A stretch of 8,692 nt of DNA from JANNRA01 sp031401035 (GTDB lineage Bacteria > Desulfobacterota > Binatia > HRBIN30 > CADEER01): contig JANNRA010000008.1 in the NCBI GenBank assembly GCA_031401035.1, positions 1 through 8,692 on the forward strand, in the 5' to 3' direction. The notes below the pieces were generated by a model. That model made no database searches, was not told where the DNA came from, and saw only the letters and a list, made by a program, of their open reading frames with translations. Shown piece after piece: positions 1-6,031 of the stretch. How positions within the stretch are numbered: the stretch's first letter is position 1; every line of letters starts with the position of its first letter. Both the position numbers and the translations under genes were made by a program.

Positions 1-27
1 CTGTTGAATGGGGCCGCCGCGACACAC

Positions 28-170
28 TGCAACAGGCGCCGACGGAGCGGCGCCCTCCACCTGATGCAACAGGCGCCGACGGGGCGGCGCCCTACACCTG
101 ATGCAACAGGCGCCGACGGAGCGGCGCCCTCCACCTGATGCAACAGGCGCCGACGGGGCGGCGCCCTACA
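28..170. repeat. Tandem array of four 37-bp units, each with a GGCGCC hairpin
   Basis: Four consecutive units start at 28, 65, 102 and 139 with an exact 37-bp period; the last is cut short near 170. Each begins TGCAACAGGCGCCGACGG and contains two GGCGCC boxes separated by 8 bases, so a short hairpin (GGCGCCG/CGGCGCC, 6-base loop) can form. Units 1 and 3 read GGAGCGGCGCCCTCCAC and units 2 and 4 read GGGGCGGCGCCCTACA, an A-B-A-B order that implies a 74-bp block was duplicated after two 37-bp units had diverged. The array begins just past the stop of the minus-strand SnoaL-like gene. Related single copies lie at 3325-3357 (inverted) and 3381-3405. No cas genes and no unique spacers are present, so this is not a CRISPR array. 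A transcription-ending or RNA-stabilising role is an inference. Confidence 0.9.
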
Positions 171-181
171 TGCGGATTCCG

Positions 182-667
182 TCAGCCGGCGGGACGGGAC
201 GCGGTGCGCAGGTGTCGGCTGACGTCACCGACCAGATCGACGAAGATCAGGCGGTCAGTGAAGCGCCAGACGCCGTCGACGCGGGCGAAGCCGTCGTGGT
301 AGCGGCCGGCGACGATCGGCTGCAGCGGCAGTCCCTCGGCAGCCTGCAGGACGGTGAAGTATGAGCGCGCCGTGGCGGCGTCGCCGTCGCAGGCGAGGAT
401 CAGGTTGGTGGTCACGTGGCGGGTGCGCGGGATGCCGTCGTAGAGCAGCACCGCCGCCTCGAGCACCGCCTGCACCGCCGCCGCGCCCGCGTACGCACCC
501 CCGGCCTGGCTGCGATAGGTCGCGCCGGCGAACAGCGCCGCCACGCCGGCCAGGTCGCCGGCGTCGAGGCGCTCGGCGTAGCCGAAGATCAGCGCCTCGA
601 TCGCCGCCCGCGCCTCGGCTTGGCAGGCGGGCCGGAACGCACTAGACGACGAGTCGAGGTTTCTCAT
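182..667 (-). CDS. SnoaL-like / NTF2-fold protein (SnoaL_4-type)
   Basis: This 161-residue protein has the length and pattern of the single-domain SnoaL-like (NTF2-superfamily cone) proteins. The N-terminal helix pair (about 16-48, including FGYAERLDAGDL) is followed by the strand region RTRHVTTNLIL (81-91), then ARSYFTVLQ (100-108), AGRYHDGFARVDGVWRFTDR (120-139) and a closing strand IFVDLVGDVS. Family members include polyketide cyclases, dehydratases, isomerases and many proteins of unknown substrate, so no reaction is assigned. No signal peptide is seen; it is probably cytosolic. The ATG at 667 is the only ATG, GTG or TTG codon ahead of the conserved helix, so the start is fairly firm although no good Shine-Dalgarno precedes it. 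The start overlaps that of the divergent acyltransferase gene in CATG. The stop is followed by the 37-bp repeat array. Confidence 0.85.
   Translation of the reverse strand: MRNLDSSSSAFRPACQAEARAAIEALIFGYAERLDAGDLAGVAALFAGATYRSQAGGAYAGAAAVQAVLEAAVLLYDGIPRTRHVTTNLILACDGDAATARSYFTVLQAAEGLPLQPIVAGRYHDGFARVDGVWRFTDRLIFVDLVGDVSRHLRTASRPAG
656..659 (+). promoter_or_regulatory. Ribosome binding site of the acyltransferase gene
   Basis: GAGG lies 6 bases before the ATG at 666 and supports that start. It sits inside codons 3-4 of the divergent SnoaL-like gene, so the translation signal of one gene is embedded in the coding sequence of the other. Any promoter for the acyltransferase must also lie within the SnoaL-like gene. 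Confidence 0.6.
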
Positions 668-2273
668 GCCGCGCTACGCATACGATCCGCTGACCTTTCT
701 CGACAACTCCTTTCTCATCATGGAGACGCCGAACGCGCCGATGCACATCGCCGGCACGGCGATGCTCACCGGCGGGACCCTGATCGGGCCGGACGGCGGG
801 CTCGACATCGACCGCATCCGCGCCTTTATCAGCTCCCGCCTGCACCTCATCCCGCGCTACCGCCAGCGCCTGGCGACCCTACCGCTGCAGCAACGCCCGA
901 TCTGGATCGACGATCCGTACTTCAACATCCACTACCACGTCCGCCACACCGCGCTGCCGCGCCCCGGCGACGAGCGTCAGCTCAAACGCCTGGCGGCGCG
1001 CCTCATGGCGCAGCACCTCGACCGCTCGAAGCCGCTGTGGGAGATCTGGTTCGTCGAGGGGCTGGCCGGCCGCGATCGCTTCGCGATGATCAGCAAGATT
1101 CACCACTGCATGGTCGACGGGGTATCGAGCGTCGACCTGTTGAACGTCCTGCTGCAGCTCGAACCGAGCGATGAGATTCCCGAGGTGCCCGAGTGGACGC
1201 CGCGCCCGGCGCCGACGACCTTCGACCTCGCCGCCGAGACGGCCGAGAACCTGGCGCGCTGGCCGCGCCTGCTCGGCGACTCGATGCAGCGCGCCGTGCG
1301 CGACGTGCAGGACCCGCGCTCCGACCTGCGCGCCCGCGCCCGCGCCGTGCGCGACATGTTCAGCGACGGCATGCGGCCGGTGTCGACGACGCCGCTCAAC
1401 CGCCCGATCGGTCCGCACCGCCGCTTCGACTGGCTGCAGATGCCGCTCGCCGACCTGAAGGCGGTGAAGAACGCCCTCGGCGGTTCGCTCAACGACGTCG
1501 TCCTGGCCACCGTCAGCGGCGCCATCCGCCGCTTTCTCGAACGCCACCGCGTCGACGTCGAGGGCCTCGACTTCCGCGTCATGGCGCCGGTCAGCGTGCG
1601 CGCCGGCAACGAGCAGGGGACGCTCGGCAACCGCGTCTCGGCGTGGATGGTGCCGCTGCCGCTCGCCGAGCGCGATCCGCGCCGCGCCCTGGCGCGCATC
1701 AGCGAGACCACCAGCCACCTGAAAGAATCCAAGGAAGCGCTCGGCGCCGAGGTGCTCACCGCGGCGGGCGAATGGACGCCGTCGACCCTGCTCTCGCTCG
1801 CCTCGCGCATGCTGACGCGCGCCCTGCCTTTCAACCTGGTGGTCACCAACGTCCCCGGGCCGCAGCTGCCGCTCTACCTGATGAGCGCCCGCATGCTCGA
1901 CAACTACGGCCTGATCCCGCTCACCGACTATCTCTGCCTCGGCATCGTGCTGTTCAGCTACGACGGCAACCTGTGCTGGGGCTTCACCTGCGAGTGGGAC
2001 CTGCTGCCCGATCTGCACGACTTCGTGATCGACATCCGCGCCGCCTTCGCCGATCTGCAGGCAGCGGCGGCGGCGCCGCTGGCGGCGCCGAGCCACGCCG
2101 GCGCGACGCGCCGGCCGGCCCGGCCCGGCCCGAAGACGAAGGCCAGAAAGGCGAACGCCAGAGAGGCGAACGCCAGAGAGGCGAGCGCCATGAAGGCGAG
2201 CGCCATGAAGGCGAAGGCGGCGAAGCGCAGGGCGCCGGTAAAGGCGGCGCGGCCAAAGGCAGCCCAGCTATGA
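666..2273 (+). CDS. Wax ester synthase / diacylglycerol acyltransferase (WS/DGAT family)
   Basis: This 535-residue protein belongs to the bacterial WS/DGAT family, which transfers acyl groups from acyl-CoA to fatty alcohols or diacylglycerol at the membrane or lipid-body surface. The catalytic HHxxxDG motif is intact (HHCMVDG, 146-152), preceded by the family's PLWE (123-126). Other family landmarks are NDVVLA (276-281), GNRVS (321-325), NVPGP (395-399) and SYDGNLCWGF (431-440). The N-terminal acyltransferase domain spans about 5-270 and the C-terminal DUF1298-type domain about 290-465. The family core begins within ten residues of the chosen ATG. The last 60-70 residues are an Ala/Lys/Arg-rich tail beyond the usual end, with a five-copy pentapeptide repeat (493-517). 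The stop overlaps the next gene (ATGA), implying translational coupling. Wax ester, triacylglycerol or another acyl acceptor cannot be told apart from the sequence. Confidence 0.93.
   Translation: MPRYAYDPLTFLDNSFLIMETPNAPMHIAGTAMLTGGTLIGPDGGLDIDRIRAFISSRLHLIPRYRQRLATLPLQQRPIWIDDPYFNIHYHVRHTALPRPGDERQLKRLAARLMAQHLDRSKPLWEIWFVEGLAGRDRFAMISKIHHCMVDGVSSVDLLNVLLQLEPSDEIPEVPEWTPRPAPTTFDLAAETAENLARWPRLLGDSMQRAVRDVQDPRSDLRARARAVRDMFSDGMRPVSTTPLNRPIGPHRRFDWLQMPLADLKAVKNALGGSLNDVVLATVSGAIRRFLERHRVDVEGLDFRVMAPVSVRAGNEQGTLGNRVSAWMVPLPLAERDPRRALARISETTSHLKESKEALGAEVLTAAGEWTPSTLLSLASRMLTRALPFNLVVTNVPGPQLPLYLMSARMLDNYGLIPLTDYLCLGIVLFSYDGNLCWGFTCEWDLLPDLHDFVIDIRAAFADLQAAAAAPLAAPSHAGATRRPARPGPKTKARKANAREANAREASAMKASAMKAKAAKRRAPVKAARPKAAQL
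2142..2216 (+). repeat. Five tandem 15-bp units encoding a basic pentapeptide repeat
   Basis: Units begin at 2142, 2157, 2172, 2187 and 2202 with the pattern GCC-(AGA/ATG)-(A/G)A(A/G)-GCG-(AAC/AGC/AAG). They lie in frame in the acyltransferase gene and encode A-R-K-A-N, A-R-E-A-N, A-R-E-A-S, A-M-K-A-S and A-M-K-A-K. The array lies in the C-terminal tail, about 55 bp before the start of the next gene. Its regularity suggests growth by slippage or unequal recombination. Confidence 0.9.
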
Positions 2274-3316
2274 GCGGCTACCGCACCAGCGTGCTGACCG
2301 CCGAGGGGCTGCCGCTGTGCATCGAGCCCGACGGCGACGCTGACCTCGATCACCTGTGCGACTGGCTGCGCGAGCGCGCCGCCTGGGTGCAGGAGCAGCT
2401 GGCGACGCACGGCGCCCTGCTCTTCCGCGGCTTCCCGGTCGGCGACGCGCCCGCCTTCGAGCGCCTGGCGCGCGCCATCGATGACGAACTGCAGAACGAG
2501 TACCTCGGCACCTCACCGCGCAACGGCCTCACCGACTACGTCTTCACCGCCAGCGAGCTGCCGCCGTTCTTCCCCATCCCACAGCACTGCGAGATGAGCT
2601 TCATCGCGACGCCGCCGCGGCGCGTCTTCTTCTGCTGCCTGCAGGCGCCGGGGGCGCAGATGGGCGAGACGCCGCTGGTCGACTTTCGCGCTGTCTGGCG
2701 CGACCTCGACCCGACCGTGCGCGCCCGCTTCGAGCGCGGCGGCGTGCGCATCGTGCGCAACTACGCCGGCCCCGGCGGCGGCTCGAAGTTCGACCTCTGG
2801 CAGCTCAAGCGCTGGGACGAGATGTTCCTCACCGCGGACAAGGAGGTCGTCGAGGCGAAGTGCCGCGACGAGGGCTTCGAGGTGCAGTGGACGGCCAACG
2901 ACGGCCTGCGCCTGATCTCGACGCAGCCGGTGTGGCGCGACCATCCGCGCACCGGCGAGCGCGTCTGGCACAACCACACGCAGGTGTTCCACCTCTCCGC
3001 CGCCCCCGGCGAGTACCGCCGCATCGCCGCGCTGCGCCCGACACTGCGCAACCGCGCCCTGGCGCTGTTTGCCCGTCTGATGGTCGCCGTGCAGCGCCGC
3101 CTGCGGTCGTCCGAGGAGCAGGCGATGCACTGCACCACCCTCGACGGCGGCGAGATCCCCGACGCCGACATGGAGCACCTGCGCGACGTCATCTGGCGCC
3201 ACCTGGTGATCACGCCGTGGCGCCGCGGCGACGTGGTGGCGATCGACAATCATTCCGTCGCGCACGGCCGCCTGCCGTACTCGGGCCCGCGCCAGGTGGC
3301 CGTCGCCTGGGCGTAG
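2270..3316 (+). CDS. TauD/TfdA-family Fe(II)/2-oxoglutarate dioxygenase, SyrP-like
   Basis: This 348-residue protein matches the TauD/TfdA group of non-haem iron, 2-oxoglutarate-dependent oxygenases, most like the clavaminate synthase/SyrP branch. The iron facial triad appears as H106-x-E108 in IPQHCEMSF (Glu in place of the usual Asp, as in that branch) and H332 in VAHGR. R341 in YSGPRQVAVA is placed to bind 2-oxoglutarate. ALLFRGFPV (49-57) is the typical N-terminal strand. The family couples 2-oxoglutarate decarboxylation to hydroxylation, often of amino acids or carrier-bound aminoacyl groups; the substrate here is unknown. The reading frame is open far upstream, but similarity begins only near the ATG at 2270, which overlaps the acyltransferase stop by 4 bp; AAAGG ends 10 bases before it. 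The gene ends just before an inverted-repeat element. No signal peptide is seen. Confidence 0.9.
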   Translation: MSGYRTSVLTAEGLPLCIEPDGDADLDHLCDWLRERAAWVQEQLATHGALLFRGFPVGDAPAFERLARAIDDELQNEYLGTSPRNGLTDYVFTASELPPFFPIPQHCEMSFIATPPRRVFFCCLQAPGAQMGETPLVDFRAVWRDLDPTVRARFERGGVRIVRNYAGPGGGSKFDLWQLKRWDEMFLTADKEVVEAKCRDEGFEVQWTANDGLRLISTQPVWRDHPRTGERVWHNHTQVFHLSAAPGEYRRIAALRPTLRNRALALFARLMVAVQRRLRSSEEQAMHCTTLDGGEIPDADMEHLRDVIWRHLVITPWRRGDVVAIDNHSVAHGRLPYSGPRQVAVAWA

Positions 3317-3324
3317 GAGCCGCC

Positions 3325-3405
3325 TGGAGGGCGCCGCTCCGTCGGGCCTGTTGCATCGGACTCGCTGCCCCCATCCACCCGGCGCCGACGGCGCGGCGCC
3401 CTCCA
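3325..3405. terminator. Large inverted repeat between convergent genes, candidate bidirectional terminator
   Basis: The arms 3325-3345 and 3385-3405 are complementary at 20 of 21 positions: a 13-bp block starting TGGAGGGCGCCGC, one mismatch, then CCGTCGG. The loop is 39 bases. The left arm belongs to an inverted copy (3325-3357, extending to TGTTGCATC) of the unit repeated at 28-170, with one base lost in its second GGCGCC box; the right arm belongs to a shorter direct copy (3381-3405). The structure lies just after the dioxygenase stop and before the stop of the oppositely oriented epoxide hydrolase. No U-tract follows either arm, so a classical intrinsic terminator is not shown; the ending or stabilising role is inferred from position and fold. 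Confidence 0.6.
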
Positions 3406-3442
3406 GCGGAGAAGCAACCGGCGCCGGCGAGCCCGGGAACTC

Positions 3443-4591
3443 CTAGCGCAGGGTCGGGAAGAAGGCGCGGACGTCGTCGACCAGCAGCGCCGGTTCTTCC
3501 ATCGCCGCGAAGTGGCCGCCCGACGGCATCGGCGTCCAGCGTGTGACGTTGTACAGCTTCTCCACCCAGGCGCGCGGTGGCCGAATGAGCTCCTTCGGAA
3601 AGATCGCACAGCCGGTCGGCACCTCGACGCGAAAGTCGGTGGGTGGAAACTTGGCGTTGCGCATCGTCTCGCAGTACAGGCGGCACGACGAGTTGGCGGT
3701 CTCCGGCAACCAGTAGAGCATGATGTTGGTGAGCAGCTCGTCCTTGCTGAAGCGCCGCTCGACGTCGCCGCCGCAATCGCTCCAGCTGCGGAACTTCTCG
3801 ACGATCCACGCCGCCAGCCCGACGGGCGAGTCGTTGAGCCCGTACGCCAGCGTCTGCGGCTTGCTCCCCTGGATGCGCTGGTAGCCGGTCTCGTCCTTGA
3901 GGAACTGCTGCGCCTCCATCAGCGGGATGAGTTCCTCCTGCGTCAGCCCGGCGGCAGGATTGGCGGCGTCGGGCGGAAAGGCGATGACCATGTTGAGATG
4001 GATGCCGGCGACGCAGTCGGCGTGGCGAAAGCCGAGGTAGGTGCTCACCATCGAGCCCCAGTCGCCGCCCTGGGCGCCGAAGCGCGCGTAGCCGAGGCCG
4101 CGCATCAGACCGGCCCACAACGCGGCGATGCGCTCCGGATCCATGCCCGGCTCGCGCGCGTGGTCGGAGAAGCCGTAGCCGGGCATCGATGGGCAGACGA
4201 CGTCGAAGGCGTCGGCCGCGTCGCCGCCGTGCGCCGCCGGATCGGTGAGCGGTCCGATGATCTTCTCGAACTCGGCTACCGAGCCCGGCCAGCCGTGCGT
4301 GATGATCAGCGGATACGGCTTCGGCCCCGTGCCGCGCACGTGGATGAAGTGGATGCCGAGCCCGTCCACCTCGGCGCGGAACTGCGGCAGCGCGTTCAGC
4401 CGCGCCTCGGCGGCGCGCCAATCGTACTCCGCGCGCCAGTACGCGACCAGGTCGCGCATGTAGGCGAGCTCGGTGCCGTACCCCCACCCCGAGCCCGGGA
4501 TCTCGTCGGGAAAGCGCGTGCGGGCGAGGCGCTCGCGCAGATCGGCGAGCGCGGCGTCGGAGGCGGCGATGCGAAACGGTTCGATACGCAT
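3443..4591 (-). CDS. Epoxide hydrolase, microsomal (EPHX1)-type alpha/beta hydrolase
   Basis: This 382-residue protein has the EPHX1-type layout: an N-terminal epoxide hydrolase domain (about 1-105, with LARTRFPDEIPGSGWGYGT) and an alpha/beta-hydrolase domain. The oxyanion motif HGWPGS is at 99-104, and the nucleophile is D177 in GGDWGS. H360 (SGGHFAAMEEP) completes the charge relay with probable acid E334 (FPKEL), spaced as in the family. Y306 (RLYCE) and Y237 (ETGYQ) are the likely epoxide-polarising tyrosines. KPQTLAYGLNDSPVGLAAW (244-262) is a strong family signature. The reaction is hydrolysis of an epoxide to a vicinal diol through an ester intermediate. No N-terminal membrane anchor is visible, so the enzyme is probably soluble. 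AAGG lies 7 bases before the ATG (4599-4602 on plus). It is divergent from a P450 gene, a possible epoxide producer. The juvenile hormone epoxide hydrolase label given to such proteins would be misleading. Confidence 0.95.
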   Translation of the reverse strand: MRIEPFRIAASDAALADLRERLARTRFPDEIPGSGWGYGTELAYMRDLVAYWRAEYDWRAAEARLNALPQFRAEVDGLGIHFIHVRGTGPKPYPLIITHGWPGSVAEFEKIIGPLTDPAAHGGDAADAFDVVCPSMPGYGFSDHAREPGMDPERIAALWAGLMRGLGYARFGAQGGDWGSMVSTYLGFRHADCVAGIHLNMVIAFPPDAANPAAGLTQEELIPLMEAQQFLKDETGYQRIQGSKPQTLAYGLNDSPVGLAAWIVEKFRSWSDCGGDVERRFSKDELLTNIMLYWLPETANSSCRLYCETMRNAKFPPTDFRVEVPTGCAIFPKELIRPPRAWVEKLYNVTRWTPMPSGGHFAAMEEPALLVDDVRAFFPTLR

Positions 4592-4619
4592 GCGCGGGCC
4601 TTATGCGAAAGGAAGAAGC

Positions 4620-4641
4620 GTGACCAGTGACCGGTGACCGG
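4620..4641. repeat. Three tandem 7-bp GTGACC(A/G) units
   Basis: GTGACCA, GTGACCG, GTGACCG and a final G lie in the gap between the divergent epoxide hydrolase and P450 genes. Similar sequence on the opposite strand (GGTGAGCGGTGACCAG) lies at the 3' end of the transporter gene near 5999-6016. The rest of the 175-bp gap shows no clear promoter match beyond the P450 ribosome binding site. Confidence 0.75.
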
Positions 4642-4753
4642 AGGCCAAGTATCGTCTTCGTGGACGGCATCCGGCAAGACGGCAAGGCACGGTCGAGAGT
4701 TCCCGCGCCTCGTTTCCGACGCACACGGCCGCCTGTTATGGGCGGGACGGCGA

Positions 4754-4760
4754 GAGGAGG
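4754..4760 (+). promoter_or_regulatory. Ribosome binding site of the P450 gene
   Basis: GAGGAGG lies 6 bases before the ATG at 4767 and decides between two close ATGs. The earlier one at 4762 is too close to the site and opens only a five-codon frame (M-K-W-S-S-stop) overlapping the P450 start. Confidence 0.8.
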
Positions 4761-4766
4761 GATGAA

Positions 4767-5960
4767 ATGGTCGAGCTGAAGGTCGCCGCGACTGCGGTCA
4801 CGGACCCACGCGAGTGGAAGCGGTTGATGCTCGATGCCGCGTCCCGCGGACCGATGGCAATCGACGCAGCCACCGGAATGATTTTCGTGCTGCGCCACCG
4901 CGACATCGAGCGGCTCTTGAACGAGCCGCGGGTGCACGGCGTTGGGCTGTCTTTGTTCGACGCAATGGGCATCGCGGGGGGGCCTCTGCGCGACTGGTAC
5001 GGTGCGCTGATGTTCACCAACGACGGCACCCGCCACCACCGGCTGCGGCGTCTGGTCAGCACCGCGTTCACGCCACGCGCGGTCGAGCGGCTCCGGCCAC
5101 TCGCTGCCGCCCGCGTGGCCGAGCAGGTCTCGGCGCTGCGGGAGGCCGGCGGTGGGGATCTCGTGACTGCCTTCGCGCATCTGCCGATGCACGTCATGTG
5201 CGCTCTCTTGGGCGTCCCAGCCGCGGCGGTTCCCGCCTTCGTCGCCTGGGTGGATGCGCTCAGCCCCGTGTTCCTGTTCATGCAGCCGGATCAGATCACG
5301 CGCGCGGAAACCGCGATCACGGAGCTGCTCGCCTATGTCCGAGAATTGATCGAGCAGCGCAGCCACGCCCCCACCGATGACCTGATGACGGCGCTGATTC
5401 GCGCCGAGCACGACGGCGATCGCCTCACTCGCGACGAGACGGTCACGATGGTGGCGAACCTGCTCGTCGGTGGCCACGACACCACGGCGAGCCAGATCGG
5501 CTGTACGCTGCTGACTCTACTGGTCCGACCGAGCGTGCTGGCGGAGGTCCGCTCGGAGCCGGCGCTGCTCGCTCCGCTGGTGAGCGAGACGATCCGCTTC
5601 GAGCCCAGTATCACCTTCGCGCCCCGCACCGTGGTCGAGCCGATCGAGATCTGCGGGATCGAGCACCCGGCCGGAACGATACTGGCGTGCACCTTTCTCA
5701 CCGCCAACCGCGATCCGGAGGTGTGGCGCGATGCGGATGCGTTCGTGCCGCGCCGCTTCGACCAGCACGACGCCCCGCGGCTGCTCTCATTCGGCGGCGG
5801 GCCGCACTACTGCCTGGGCGCAGCGCTGGCCCGGGCGACGCTGGAGGAGTCGGTACGAGGGGTGGCCGAGCTGGAGCCGACTCTCGCCGCCGATCCAGAG
5901 CGCATGCAATGGTCTCAGGTGCTCGGCCGCAGCCCGGCACGGCTGCCCGTGACGATCTGA
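4767..5960 (+). CDS. Cytochrome P450, bacterial soluble class
   Basis: This 397-residue protein is a full-length bacterial P450. The haem-binding loop FGGGPHYCLG (342-351) gives the thiolate ligand C349. The K-helix ExxR is E274-R277 (SETIR). The I-helix oxygen-activation motif is GGHDTT (235-240), with both the acid (D238) and T239. The C-helix region NDGTRHHRLRRLVSTAFTPR (85-104) carries the His/Arg residues that bind haem propionates. There is no membrane anchor, so it is cytosolic and needs separate electron donors; no ferredoxin or reductase gene is in the window. The reaction is monooxygenation of an unknown, probably hydrophobic, substrate. It is divergent from an epoxide hydrolase, so epoxidation followed by hydrolysis is possible but unproven. 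By eye its codon use is slightly less GC-extreme than that of its neighbours. The start is fixed by a strong ribosome binding site. Confidence 0.96.
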   Translation: MVELKVAATAVTDPREWKRLMLDAASRGPMAIDAATGMIFVLRHRDIERLLNEPRVHGVGLSLFDAMGIAGGPLRDWYGALMFTNDGTRHHRLRRLVSTAFTPRAVERLRPLAAARVAEQVSALREAGGGDLVTAFAHLPMHVMCALLGVPAAAVPAFVAWVDALSPVFLFMQPDQITRAETAITELLAYVRELIEQRSHAPTDDLMTALIRAEHDGDRLTRDETVTMVANLLVGGHDTTASQIGCTLLTLLVRPSVLAEVRSEPALLAPLVSETIRFEPSITFAPRTVVEPIEICGIEHPAGTILACTFLTANRDPEVWRDADAFVPRRFDQHDAPRLLSFGGGPHYCLGAALARATLEESVRGVAELEPTLAADPERMQWSQVLGRSPARLPVTI

Positions 5961-5997
5961 CCGATTCTGCGGGACAATTCATCGCGCCTGTGCCGCT

Positions 5998-6031
5998 CGC
6001 TGGTCACCGCTCACCGGTGACGCCCTTTCCG
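5998..6031. repeat. GTGACC-type short repeats at the transporter 3' end
   Basis: Read on minus, this stretch has GGTGAGC, GGTGACC and AG, plus further GTCACCGG words, resembling the 7-bp units at 4620-4641. It overlaps the last codons and the stop of the transporter and most of the gap to the P450. The inverted words ACCGGTGA/TCACCGGT could form a small hairpin between the two convergent genes. No functional claim is made beyond the shared motif. Confidence 0.45.

Noticed and set aside
28..170. CRISPR array
   Set aside because: The repeats are directly abutting with no unique spacers, and no cas genes are present.
879..2096. A 405-codon open frame on minus opposite the acyltransferase
   Set aside because: Antisense to a gene with clear catalytic motifs; its composition (Arg, Gln, Val, Ala, His) is typical of the reverse frame of GC-rich coding DNA.
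1193..2269. Extension of the dioxygenase frame upstream to 1193, giving a 707-residue protein
   Set aside because: The extra part overlaps the acyltransferase in another frame and is Arg/Pro/Ala-rich without a domain; similarity begins at the ATG at 2270.
3210..5477. A 755-codon open frame on minus crossing the epoxide hydrolase and half of the P450
   Set aside because: It covers two genes with complete family motifs in other frames; its own translation is Arg/Ala/Pro-rich with no domain pattern. It is a GC-rich shadow frame.
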